Assembly: GCF_025370775.1 (NCBI RefSeq)
Contig: NZ_JAMXEX010000011.1
Location: forward strand, 152,590 to 216,589
DNA length: 64,000 nucleotides
Reading direction: 5' to 3'
DNA from: Ancylothrix sp. D3o
GTDB taxonomy: Bacteria; Cyanobacteriota; Cyanobacteriia; Cyanobacteriales; Oscillatoriaceae
The notes below the pieces were generated by a model, which saw only the letters and a list, made by a program, of their open reading frames with translations, made no database searches and had not been told where the DNA came from. Below, in pieces: positions 45,181-54,700 of this stretch (the first letter of the stretch is position 1; each line of letters opens with the position of its first letter). A program made the position numbers and the translations under genes.

Positions 45181-45213
45181 AAAAACCCGGTTTCTTTTAG
45201 AAACCGGGTTTTT
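45181..45213. terminator. Bidirectional terminator
   Basis: AAAAACCCGGTTTC (45181-45194) and GAAACCGGGTTTTT (45200-45213) form a 14-bp stem with T runs on both strands, between convergent genes. Confidence 0.8.
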
Positions 45214-45239
45214 ATAACTTTTAACTAAGAGCCATACTT

Positions 45240-46247
45240 TCAACCATCCAAAAATTCCCCCTCCAAAAACACCGGATGAGTACCCAACTGGCTAACATCT
45301 TCCTTATCCCAAACACTAATCGTTGTATTGAAATATTTACTACGATTACTGTAATCAATTTGAGGAGCTTGTTTAGCCACCGGCTTACCTTCTGGAGTGC
45401 CTCTTTGCGCTTGATAAAACGTATAAGCCTCCGCATTAATACACATCACATGATAAAAATCCTTATTCGCACCAGGCTCATCTCCAGACTTTAACTTTGC
45501 CAAACCACGATTCATAAAAGCCTTAACAAAAGTCGGATCAATTTCCACCGCCTTACTATAATCTTGAATCGCACTGTGATAATCTTTTAAATGCGAATAC
45601 ACACAGCCCCGATTGTAATAAGCATAAACATTTCTCGGCTCCAACTTCAAAGCCAGATTATAATTTTGAATTGCTTGGTGATACTCAGCAATGTGATAAT
45701 AAGAAAGCCCCCGATTAATATATGCCTTCGTGTACTTTATATTTAAACGCAACGTCGTATCAAAATCTCGAATAGCCGCCTGTTTATCTCCCGCCAAATA
45801 GTAAGCGCGTCCGCGATTATAGTAAAATTTATAATTCGTCGTATTAATTTTTAAAGCCCTGCCATAATCTTCGATAGCCGCTGCATAATCTTGTAAATTT
45901 GCATAAGCTAAACCCCGATTATTATAAGCAGCATCCAGCCGGTATTGACGAGCAATAACCAGAGTTAAATCTTCCACAGCTTTTTGATTTTCCCCTAACT
46001 TCCGCCAAGTATTCCCGCGATAAAAAAGCGCCTTCACTAAAAGCGGATCGAGTTGCAAAGCCCTCGTAAAATCCTCCACCGCTTTTTGATACTCTTTTTG
46101 GTAATAATAAGCCTGTCCCCGCTGATTATAAGCCTCAGCAAACAGCGGATTAAACGTCAAACTCTGCGTAAAATCAACAATTGCCCCCTTAAAGTCGCCC
46201 CGGCGATTTTTTGTGATGCCTTGCTCGTATGATTGTTGTGCAGTCAT
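45240..46247 (-). CDS. Tetratricopeptide repeat protein
   Basis: 335 residues from ATG (MTAQQSYEQGITKNRRGDF), preceded by AAGGAAAAA; a longer frame begins at 46289 and overlaps nanE by 8 bp. Seven to eight TPR units follow, each of the type AxYNRGxAYxxxxxYxxAIxDYxxALKxxP. The last ~60 residues leave the repeat pattern and end in a SKYFNTTISVWDKEDVSQ stretch. TPRs mediate protein contacts; no catalytic motif. The nanE stop is 34 bp upstream of this start. Confidence 0.88.
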   Translation of the reverse strand: MTAQQSYEQGITKNRRGDFKGAIVDFTQSLTFNPLFAEAYNQRGQAYYYQKEYQKAVEDFTRALQLDPLLVKALFYRGNTWRKLGENQKAVEDLTLVIARQYRLDAAYNNRGLAYANLQDYAAAIEDYGRALKINTTNYKFYYNRGRAYYLAGDKQAAIRDFDTTLRLNIKYTKAYINRGLSYYHIAEYHQAIQNYNLALKLEPRNVYAYYNRGCVYSHLKDYHSAIQDYSKAVEIDPTFVKAFMNRGLAKLKSGDEPGANKDFYHVMCINAEAYTFYQAQRGTPEGKPVAKQAPQIDYSNRSKYFNTTISVWDKEDVSQLGTHPVFLEGEFLDG

Positions 46248-46281
46248 AGTGATTTTTTCCTTATTTTTCGCAGTTTTACAA

Positions 46282-46968
46282 TCATTCATCAGCCTTCACC
46301 AGCGCAGCTTGATAAGCTTTGGCCAGTAAATCAATGCCAGTGATTGCACCCCCGACAACCACAGCATACGCACCCAAATCTAACGCTTGCTTGGCTTGCA
46401 CCGGCCTAGAAATCCCACCCTCACAAATCACCGGCACATACAACTTTTCTACCATTTGAACCAACAAATCCAACCCTGGCGGAGGAAAATTTTTTGTGTC
46501 AGCGGTATATCCATAAAGCGTAGTACCCACCAAATCAGCACCCGCATCAACCGCTGCCATTGCTGCTTCTATGGTATCCACATCTGCCATCACCGGCAAC
46601 CCTAATTCGTCGTGAATTCTCTTAATTAAAACTTCTAACTTTTCCGGACGATTCCGCAACGTTGCATCCACAGCAATAATATCAGCACCGGCCTCTGCGA
46701 TAGCCTTGGCATCTTGAAATAACGGCGTAATATAAACGTCATATCCTGGTAACAATTGCTTCCATAAACCAATCACCGGCACCCCCGCACCCAGCCTTTC
46801 TTTCACCGCTTTAACATGAGCCGGTGTATCAATTCTCACCCCCGCCGCGCCTTGATTAATAGCCGCCTTTGCCATAGCCGAAATAACGTAGGGATCATGT
46901 AAAGGTGAGTCTGCCGGTGCTTGACAAGAAACGATTAACTTTTTTTCGATTTGTTGAATAGCATTCAT
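46282..46968 (-). CDS. nanE: N-acetylmannosamine-6-phosphate 2-epimerase
   Basis: 228 residues, TIM barrel. KKLIVSCQAPADSPLHDPYVISAMAKAA, GVRIDTPAHVKAV, VIGLWKQ (catalytic Lys in the second beta strand neighbourhood), IIAVDATLRNRP, VMADVDTIEAAMAA, GTTLYGYT and PVICEGGISRP match NanE. It interconverts ManNAc-6-P and GlcNAc-6-P. No other sialic acid gene lies in the window. It is grouped with the TPR gene downstream. Confidence 0.95.
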   Translation of the reverse strand: MNAIQQIEKKLIVSCQAPADSPLHDPYVISAMAKAAINQGAAGVRIDTPAHVKAVKERLGAGVPVIGLWKQLLPGYDVYITPLFQDAKAIAEAGADIIAVDATLRNRPEKLEVLIKRIHDELGLPVMADVDTIEAAMAAVDAGADLVGTTLYGYTADTKNFPPPGLDLLVQMVEKLYVPVICEGGISRPVQAKQALDLGAYAVVVGGAITGIDLLAKAYQAALVKADE

Positions 46969-47028
46969 CGGCTTGGATAACTAAAAAATGGTTTACAGAC
47001 GATAATTTTATCACTGAGGTTATTTTTT

Positions 47029-47110
47029 TAACCGCAGATAAACGCAGATAAACGCAGATAGGCTATCGGCGTCCATCTGCGTTTATTTGTGTCCATCTGC
47101 GGTTTTTTTT
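47029..47110. repeat. Inverted pair of AACCGCAGATAAACGC repeats
   Basis: AACCGCAGATAAACGCAGAT-type sequence (47029-47060) and its inverted copy (about 47071-47104, CATCTGCGTTTATTTGTG then TCCATCTGCGGTT) face each other around GGCTATCGGCG. The arms pair across most of their length and a T run follows on the plus strand; it may end nanE-side antisense transcripts. Confidence 0.75.
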
Positions 47111-48984
47111 TAAACCCCAGCCGCCACCTTTTCAGGCGAACGTACTTGAGCTAAGAGATTTTGCAATTGATCTCCCTCAATCACCTCCACCTCCAAAATT
47201 CGCTGAGCAATTTCTTCCAATAAATCGCGGTTTTGGTTTAAAATATCCAGCGCTTGTTGGTGAGCATTTTCGACAATTTCTTTCACTTCTCCATCAATAG
47301 CTTTGGCAGTTTCGGGACTAACAGCGCGGCGAGGATTCATACCACCTTCACCCAGAAAACTGTTTTGTTGACCTTTTTCATAAGCCAGAGGGCCAAGCAC
47401 TTTACTCATCCCATAAGTTGTCACCATTCTTTCTGCTAAATCCGTAGCGCGTTGCAAGTCATTGGAAGCGCCGGTGGTGATGCTGCCAAATACAACTTCC
47501 TCGGCTGACCGGCCTCCTAAAAGAGTGGCAATTTGACCGCGTAATTCTGCTTCATCCATCAAGAAACGGTCTTCGGTGGGTAGTTGTAAAGTGTAGCCTA
47601 AAGCAGCCATTCCTCGCGGCACAATTGAGATTTTTGCAACTTTCCCGCCACCCGGCATTAAGGAACCTACTAAAGCATGACCAACTTCGTGATAAGCGAC
47701 AATTTTCTTTTCTTTTTCATTGAGGACGCGGCTTTTCTTTTCAAGACCGGCCACTACGCGCTCAATGGCTTCGGAAAAGTCAGCTTGAGCAACAGTTTCT
47801 CGGCGCGATCTTGCCGCTAAAAGTGCCGCTTCATTAACCAGGTTTGCTAAGTCTGCACCCGCAAAACCAGGAGTACGGGTAGCAATCATTTTAAGATCAA
47901 TATCCGGCCCTAATTTGACTTTGCGAGCATAGATTTCTAAGATAGCTTGCCGGCCTGATAAATCGGGACGATCAACTAACACTTGCCGGTCAAAACGTCC
48001 CGGTCGCAATAAGGCCGGATCAAGCGTTTCTGGTCGGTTAGTTGCTGCTAAAACAATCACGGTTGCTTCCGTAGCAGCAAAACCATCCATTTCTGTCAGC
48101 AATTGGTTTAAAGTTTGCTCGCGTTCATCATTTCCACCCATGAAATTACCGCTGGCGCGAGATTTGCCAATCGCATCTAATTCATCGATAAAAACAATAC
48201 AAGGAGCTTTCTTTTTCGCTTGTTCAAATAAATCTCTAACTCGCGCTGCACCGGCCCCTACAAATAACTCAACAAATTCGGAACCAGATATGCTGAAAAA
48301 TGGCACACCGGCCTCCCCTGCAACCGCTTTCGCCATCAGGGTTTTTCCTGTCCCTGGAGGGCCCACTAATAACACCCCTTTAGGAATACGAGCCCCAATA
48401 GCCGTAAACCGTTGCGGTGCTTTTAAAAACTCCACAATTTCTGCTAACTCAACTTTCGCTTCTTCAACTCCAGCCACATCAGCAAATGTAGTTTTAGCCG
48501 ATTCGCCTTCGACATAAACTTTAGCTTTACTTTTAGTAATTGAAAGCGCACCTTGCGGCCCGCCGCCACCCCTACCTAAGAAAAATTGCCAAATTCCTAC
48601 AAAAATTAATGGCGGAATAATCCAACTTAATAAACTACTAAACCAACCATTATTAGACGGCGGCGCTGCGGCAAATTCCACGCCTTTTTCTTCTAAACGT
48701 TTTGGCAATTCTAAATCAAAAATTGGCGTCGTTGCTAAAATTTGACCCGGCTGGCCGTTTTCATCTTTGAGTTGATAGCGAATGTTATCTTGACCCACCG
48801 AAACCCGCGTCACATTTCCATCTTGCACTTGCTCGATAAATATGCTATAAGGAACTCGTGGAATTTGTGGGCCAAATAATTGCGGCAAAAATAAATTTAC
48901 CAGCAAAAAACCCCCCGATACCAATAACAGAATATTACCGATTAAACGTGAGCGAGGCTGTTGAGGCTTGTCTTTTATACTCAT
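47110..48984 (-). CDS. ftsH: ATP-dependent zinc metalloprotease FtsH
   Basis: 624 residues. Two N-terminal membrane helices (about 16-36 and 113-135) bracket a lumenal/periplasmic domain. The AAA domain has Walker A GPPGTGKT, Walker B CIVFIDELDAIG and arginine finger RPGRFDR with pore loop FFSISGSEFVELFVGAG. The protease zinc motif is HEVGH, with the third ligand in the ASNDLQRATDLA region. Cyanobacterial FtsH paralogues degrade damaged photosystem II D1 and other membrane proteins; which paralogue this is cannot be fixed here. Confidence 0.96.
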   Translation of the reverse strand: MSIKDKPQQPRSRLIGNILLLVSGGFLLVNLFLPQLFGPQIPRVPYSIFIEQVQDGNVTRVSVGQDNIRYQLKDENGQPGQILATTPIFDLELPKRLEEKGVEFAAAPPSNNGWFSSLLSWIIPPLIFVGIWQFFLGRGGGGPQGALSITKSKAKVYVEGESAKTTFADVAGVEEAKVELAEIVEFLKAPQRFTAIGARIPKGVLLVGPPGTGKTLMAKAVAGEAGVPFFSISGSEFVELFVGAGAARVRDLFEQAKKKAPCIVFIDELDAIGKSRASGNFMGGNDEREQTLNQLLTEMDGFAATEATVIVLAATNRPETLDPALLRPGRFDRQVLVDRPDLSGRQAILEIYARKVKLGPDIDLKMIATRTPGFAGADLANLVNEAALLAARSRRETVAQADFSEAIERVVAGLEKKSRVLNEKEKKIVAYHEVGHALVGSLMPGGGKVAKISIVPRGMAALGYTLQLPTEDRFLMDEAELRGQIATLLGGRSAEEVVFGSITTGASNDLQRATDLAERMVTTYGMSKVLGPLAYEKGQQNSFLGEGGMNPRRAVSPETAKAIDGEVKEIVENAHQQALDILNQNRDLLEEIAQRILEVEVIEGDQLQNLLAQVRSPEKVAAGV

Positions 48985-49164
48985 AGGTAGTTGCTTTGAT
49001 TCGATAGCGATTCCTTTACATTTTAATTTAAAAGATTAAAGGCATGAATGCAGGTGTGGGGAACCCCCCTTTTTTGACGGTAATTTCACCGAGGAAGCGA
49101 AAATAAAAGCCATCAAAAATCCCCAATTCTCAATCTAAAAATTTGGCCAAGCTAAAATTAAAAA

Positions 49165-51540
49165 TTAAGAAATGCTCAAAGCCGCCATTTTGTACAAAAC
49201 TTCTTGGGGTTGAAAAGGTTTTGTTAGGTAATCATCGGCGTTCGCCACAAAATCTTCGGCGGAATTTTGCAAGTTTTCTAAATCTGTTAAAAGCAAAATT
49301 TTTATTTTTTCGGTGGCCGGATTTTGTCGCAGATTTTGGATAATTTCATAACTATCCAGTCCGGGTAATGCCGTATCTATAATAATTGTAGTCGGCTGCA
49401 AAAACTCAATTTGCTCAAGGGCTGTGGAACCTTCTATCATCCAAACAACTTGATAATCTGCGGTGGTTAAAATATCGCAGAGCATTGTTGCGGTCTCTTC
49501 ATCTCCTTGTATTAAAATAATCAGGCCGTGCGGAAAGTGTTCCACCGGCACATCCAAAGGAATTGTATTAGTATTAATTGTTTGAGATGGCAAACAAACC
49601 GTAAAAGTTGAACCGATATCAACAATTGATTCTACCTCAATCCAACCGCCGTGTAGTTCTATAAGTTGTTTCGTAAGAGCTAAACCTAAGCCGGTGCCCC
49701 CATATTTGCGATGATAAGAGGTATCTAATTGTTGGAATTTTTGAAACAATAAAGGACGCTGGCTTTCAGGAATTCCAATGCCGGTGTCTTCCACCTGAAA
49801 AATTGCCGCATTATTTTCTAACCAAACCCGTAAAATCACTTTGCCACCAGCCGGCGTAAATTTAACCGCATTACTCAGCAAATTATAAACAATTTGTTTA
49901 ACCCGTCGTTGGTCGGCTTTAAACAAATCTTGTTCTCGTTCAATTCGTAATTCAACTTCTAATTCAACCTCAAAACTTTGCGCTTTTTCCTTAAAAGGTT
50001 GAGCCACCGAAACAGCCAATTGCGAAAGCGAAAACTCCGTAATATTTAAAACCGTTTTGCCGGCCTCCACTTGCGATAAATCCAAAATATCATTAATTAA
50101 ATTCAGCAAATGTTCGCCACTGTCGTGAATCGTTTGTAAATAACTGCGTTGCTTTTGATTTAACTGTCCAAAAGACCAACGCAATAGCGTTGAAGACATC
50201 CCAATCACACAAGTTAAAGGAGTTCGCAATTCGTGGCTCATTGTCGAAAGAAATTCGCTTTTTGTCCGGCTGGCAGCTTGAGCCGCAATCAAAGCATCAT
50301 AGAGTTCTTGCGTGCGCTCAATCACCCGTTCTTCTAAGGTTTGTTTTTGTTGCTGCAACTCGGCATAAAGTTGGGCTTGATTAATCGCCACCGCTAAATG
50401 TTCGGCAATTTGTTTGAGAAATACTTGCTCTTTTTCTTGCCACCGGCGCGGTTCAAAACACTGATGGGCAATCAATAATCCCCACAGTTCATCTGCTACA
50501 ATAATCGGTGCAATTAATTTTGCCCTCGCTTGCACCCGATCCATAAAGTCTAAAAAACAAGGTGAAAAACTATACGCTATTTTGGTATCTTCTATCGCTT
50601 GTGTAAAACCTTTACAGTATTTTTTTCGGAAGTTGGGAATCCGAATAAAACAGACATCCTCCTCGCTTAAATTCAGCACAGAAGGTATATTTTCTGCTAG
50701 TCTCGATTCGTAGGTAATGCGTCCCCAACCATTCTCTTTATCATCCCATTTTCGGCCATTTCTATTGCTATTCTGTACCGCTTTTGTCCCTAATCCTTGG
50801 CTAAAATCAAACTGATAAATCAGCAGCCGATCTACTTGCAAAAATCTCCGCACTTGCTCCACTGCTGTTGATAAAATTTCCGGCAATTCTAAACTTTGCC
50901 GGATCTGGCTTGTGACTTGATTTAAAAGTCTTTCTTGTTCAAGTTGTTGGCCTAAAGCTTCCTCTACCGGCTGGCATACCGACACGCAGGGAAATCCTGT
51001 CTCTGTCGTGCTAGAGGGTTCTGATGGCACTAAAATTTCCATTAATTCTAAATAAATTTCGCCAGGAATTTTGCTATCACTTGGTTGCAGCATTTTTCTG
51101 GCTTCTTCTATCTGCGCGAGCGCCAGCGGGTTTGCTTTTACCTCTTCTTTCAACTGCCCTATAAACCCGCTAATACTGTCAATATCAAACGTAATTTCAA
51201 CCTTCAAAACTTCGTTTAGAGGATCTTGCCAGCCGGTTCTTTCTTCCCCCTCTATCCCCAACACCAACCCGCTAAACTCCGGGGATATTACTAGCATAAA
51301 GCGTTTGCTGGTTTGCGGGGCAACGGCAACAGTTGCCAAAATATCTTGGGATAATATCTGCACTCGCCCCAAGCGTTCCGCATAAGAGCGTAACACCAGG
51401 CGCAGACGTTCAAAGGTGGCTAAAGGTAAATTTCGGCGTAAAGTCAAAGAGGTCGGCATTTTTGCGGTTGGTTTGCATAAGTCGTGGTAGTTGAAACGAT
51501 CAAGTTCAACAGCAGCTAGAGTAAGCGTCTGCAACGTCAC
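49165..51540 (-). CDS. cikA: Circadian input histidine kinase CikA-like
   Basis: 791 residues. N-terminal domain (about 28-185) ends in FPCVSVCQPVEEAL, matching S. elongatus CikA. GAF domain about 205-390. Kinase: His436 in TMSHELRTPLTCVIGMSSTL, followed by ATPase N, G1 DTGIGIP and G2 GGTGLGLALT. C-terminal receiver-like domain (about 673-791). Unlike the S. elongatus pseudo-receiver, it retains Asp722 (IIIDTALPG), Thr752 and Lys774 (LTKPF), while the acidic pair reads GDEE. CikA dephosphorylates RpaA and resets the Kai clock. An alternative start at Met28 is possible. Divergent from cobN. Confidence 0.9.
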   Translation of the reverse strand: MTLQTLTLAAVELDRFNYHDLCKPTAKMPTSLTLRRNLPLATFERLRLVLRSYAERLGRVQILSQDILATVAVAPQTSKRFMLVISPEFSGLVLGIEGEERTGWQDPLNEVLKVEITFDIDSISGFIGQLKEEVKANPLALAQIEEARKMLQPSDSKIPGEIYLELMEILVPSEPSSTTETGFPCVSVCQPVEEALGQQLEQERLLNQVTSQIRQSLELPEILSTAVEQVRRFLQVDRLLIYQFDFSQGLGTKAVQNSNRNGRKWDDKENGWGRITYESRLAENIPSVLNLSEEDVCFIRIPNFRKKYCKGFTQAIEDTKIAYSFSPCFLDFMDRVQARAKLIAPIIVADELWGLLIAHQCFEPRRWQEKEQVFLKQIAEHLAVAINQAQLYAELQQQKQTLEERVIERTQELYDALIAAQAASRTKSEFLSTMSHELRTPLTCVIGMSSTLLRWSFGQLNQKQRSYLQTIHDSGEHLLNLINDILDLSQVEAGKTVLNITEFSLSQLAVSVAQPFKEKAQSFEVELEVELRIEREQDLFKADQRRVKQIVYNLLSNAVKFTPAGGKVILRVWLENNAAIFQVEDTGIGIPESQRPLLFQKFQQLDTSYHRKYGGTGLGLALTKQLIELHGGWIEVESIVDIGSTFTVCLPSQTINTNTIPLDVPVEHFPHGLIILIQGDEETATMLCDILTTADYQVVWMIEGSTALEQIEFLQPTTIIIDTALPGLDSYEIIQNLRQNPATEKIKILLLTDLENLQNSAEDFVANADDYLTKPFQPQEVLYKMAALSIS

Positions 51541-51743
51541 TTAATTTGATATAGTAGTCTGCGGTAATGGTGTTTCCAACACCAAACACCTAAAAATATT
51601 CTTTATATTTTTTACTGCTTGAAAGTTTTGGCCTAAAATAAACTTCCATCTCTCCCTCCTTGTCTCTTTGTTTAAAAATTTTTGCCTTACAGTCCCCATA
51701 AAACAATTGTTTTTCCCTTAGTTTTTCTCTTGAGTCTCTCATT

Positions 51744-54700
51744 ATGCACCGTCTCCCTACATCTTCCGGTGGGTGGAACCCCCAAGCAGAAGGTCTGATC
51801 TTTGTTTCCCAAACCCCCGCCCCGGTTGTGTTTTTAACCGCCGCTGACACCGATATTCAAACTCTCGCCGCTGCTGTCTCTCAGTTACCGGATGCTTTCC
51901 CAGCTTTGCGGGTGGCTTCTTTACTTCAGTTGCAACAACAGCTTACTATTGATACCTATGCTGAGGAGGTTTTACAACCAGCAAAGTTGATTGTCGTTCG
52001 TTTATTAGGCGGACGTTCCTACTGGTCTTATGGTTTGGAAGTCTTGCGCGAAACCGTACTCTCCACCGGCGCTTCTTTAATTGTTTTACCCGGTGACGAA
52101 CGGCCCGATCCCGATTTAATTAGTCACTCTACCGTTTCTCTGCAAACAGTTAATCAACTCTGGCGTTATTTAACTGAAGGTGGCGTCGAAAATATGGTCA
52201 ACGCTCTCTTATTTTTGGCAGATGTTTGTTTAGGAGAAAATTTCAATCCTCCCCCGCCGGTTCCTGTTCCTCGTGTTGGTTTTTATCCTTATCGTTTAGA
52301 TTTTACTCCCTGCGAATCGAGGGTCGGTTTATTATTTTACCGCGCTCATTATTTAGCAGGAAATTTAGCACCAATTGATGCGCTTTGTCAAGCGTTGGTT
52401 GCTCGCAATTTAGAACCGGTGCCGGTGTTTGTTTCTTCCCTGCGTGACCCCGATGTTCAAGCCGAAATTTTTGATTATTTTTTCCCCAAAGATTTACCCC
52501 CAATTCAAGTTTTACTTAATACCACAAGTTTTGCCTTTAGTCAAGTTTCTGAAGTTATTAATCCCCTAGAAAATCCTAGCTCTATAATCCCCAATCTCGA
52601 TGTGCCGGTGTTGCAAGTAATTTTAAGTAATGGTACCGGTTTTGAGCAATGGCAAGGAGGTTTTCAAGGTCTTTCGCCGCGAGATATGGCAATGAATGTG
52701 GTTTTGCCAGAGGTTGATGGACGCATTATTTCCCGTGCAGTTTCCTTTAAACAAGTTCAAAGCCGGCATCCACTTTTAGAAACAGAAGTTGTCGTTTATA
52801 AGCCGGTGCCAGATCGCATTGAATTTGTTGCCGATTTAACCGCAAATTGGGTTAAATTACGAACAGTCCAAACCAGTGAGCGACGGGTAGCCTTAATATT
52901 AGCAAATTATCCCGCCAAAGATGGCAGATTGGCAAATGGAGTCGGCTTAGATACCCCCGCAAGTTGTGTCGAGATTTTGCAAGCTTTACAGTTAGCAGGA
53001 TATACCGTTGATAAAATACCGGCCACAGGAGAGGAGTTAATTGAATGGTTAACTGCCGGTGTCACAAATGATCCAGAAGGTCTGAATTTTCGCCCCATTT
53101 ATCAGAGTTTGAATTTTGATGAATATCAGCGAATATTTGATGAATTACCCGAAAATGTAAAAAATGGAATTGTAGAACGCTGGGGCGAACCGGCAGAAGT
53201 TTTGAGCCGATCAGGCAAAAAAGAAATCGTCATTTCTGGCCTTCAATTCGGCAATGTTTTTGTCGGAGTTCAACCGGCACGCGGCTATGAAATAGACCCA
53301 TCTTTAAATTATCATGCCCCCGATTTAGCCCCAACTCACGAGTATTTAGGATTTTATTTTTGGCTAAGATTCGTTTTCCAAACCCACGCCATTGTTCATG
53401 TCGGAAAGCATGGAAATTTAGAATGGTTACCCGGTAAAAGTGTAGCTCTTTCTGAAAATTGTTATCCAGAAATTGCCCTTGGTGCCATGCCTCATTTTTA
53501 CCCCTTTATTGTCAACGATCCAGGCGAAGGTTCCCAGGCAAAACGACGAGCGCAAGCAGTAATTATTGACCATTTAACACCGCCAATGACGCGGGCAGAA
53601 TTGTATGGATCTTTGGTGCAACTAGAAAATTTAATTGATGAGTTTTATGAGGCGGAATGTTTAGATCCTTCCCGGTTGCCGGTGATTCAAGAACGCATTA
53701 ATAGTTTAATTGTTCAGGAAAATCTCTATGAAGATTTAGGCTTAGAAAAAGAGCAGTTTAAAGACCCACGCTTTCAGCTACAAGCAAAAATTGATAGTTA
53801 TCTCTGTGAGTTAAAAGAAGCACAAATCCGCGATGGTTTACATATTTTTGGCCGCTGTCCAGAAAACCGGCAACTGCGTGATTTAATTATCGCCATTGCT
53901 CGCTATCCGGCCTCTGGGCGTATTGGTTTAACGCGCGCTTTAGCCGCAGATTTACAGTGGGATTTTGACCCGTTGACGGCTGAATTAAGCCAGCCTCTCC
54001 CCCCGCTACCCGCCGCCAATCAAGGGGAGGAAAGCGCCGTTAGGTTTGCCTTCAGAACAGCGGGAGATTTAATTGAATATTTAGAAGAAATTGCCGCGAA
54101 AATTATTGATGAAATCTTGCAAGGAAACTCGCCAAGCTTATCCAAATACTTGCCCCACTGCCAACTAGAAACCACAAAAGAACTGCAATGGATTGAAGAT
54201 TATTTACTCCCAGCCTTACAACAAACGCCCCAAGAAATAGCCAATTTATTACGCGGTTTAGAAGGCCGGTTTGTCCCTAGTGGCCCCTCTGGCGCCCCCA
54301 CCAGAGGCCGGCCCGAAGTTTTACCAACTGGCCGCAATTTCTACTCTGTAGACATCCGTTCCTTACCCACCGAAACCGCCTGGGATATTGGCAGAAAAGC
54401 AGCCGAAGTTTTAATAGAAAACTATACCCAAGAACACGGCGAATATCCCAAAACATTAGGGCTATCAGTTTGGGGAACTTCTACGATGCGAACCGGCGCC
54501 GATGATATTGCCGAAGCTTTAGCATTAATTGGTGTCCGTCCTGTTTGGGATGGGCCGTCTCGTCGAGTGGTAGATTTTGAAATATTGCCCCTCTCGGTAT
54601 TAGACCGGCCTCGCATTGATGTAACTTTAAGAATTTCTGGTTTTTTCCGCGATGCCTTTAGCAATTTAATTGATTTATTTGATAAAGCTGTGACGGCGGT

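Noticed and set aside
51541..51743. Cobalamin riboswitch before cobN (and before cobO at 30752-30845)
   Set aside because: Neither upstream gap shows a B12-box or long paired leader; 203 bp and 94 bp are mostly T-rich or repeat-free.
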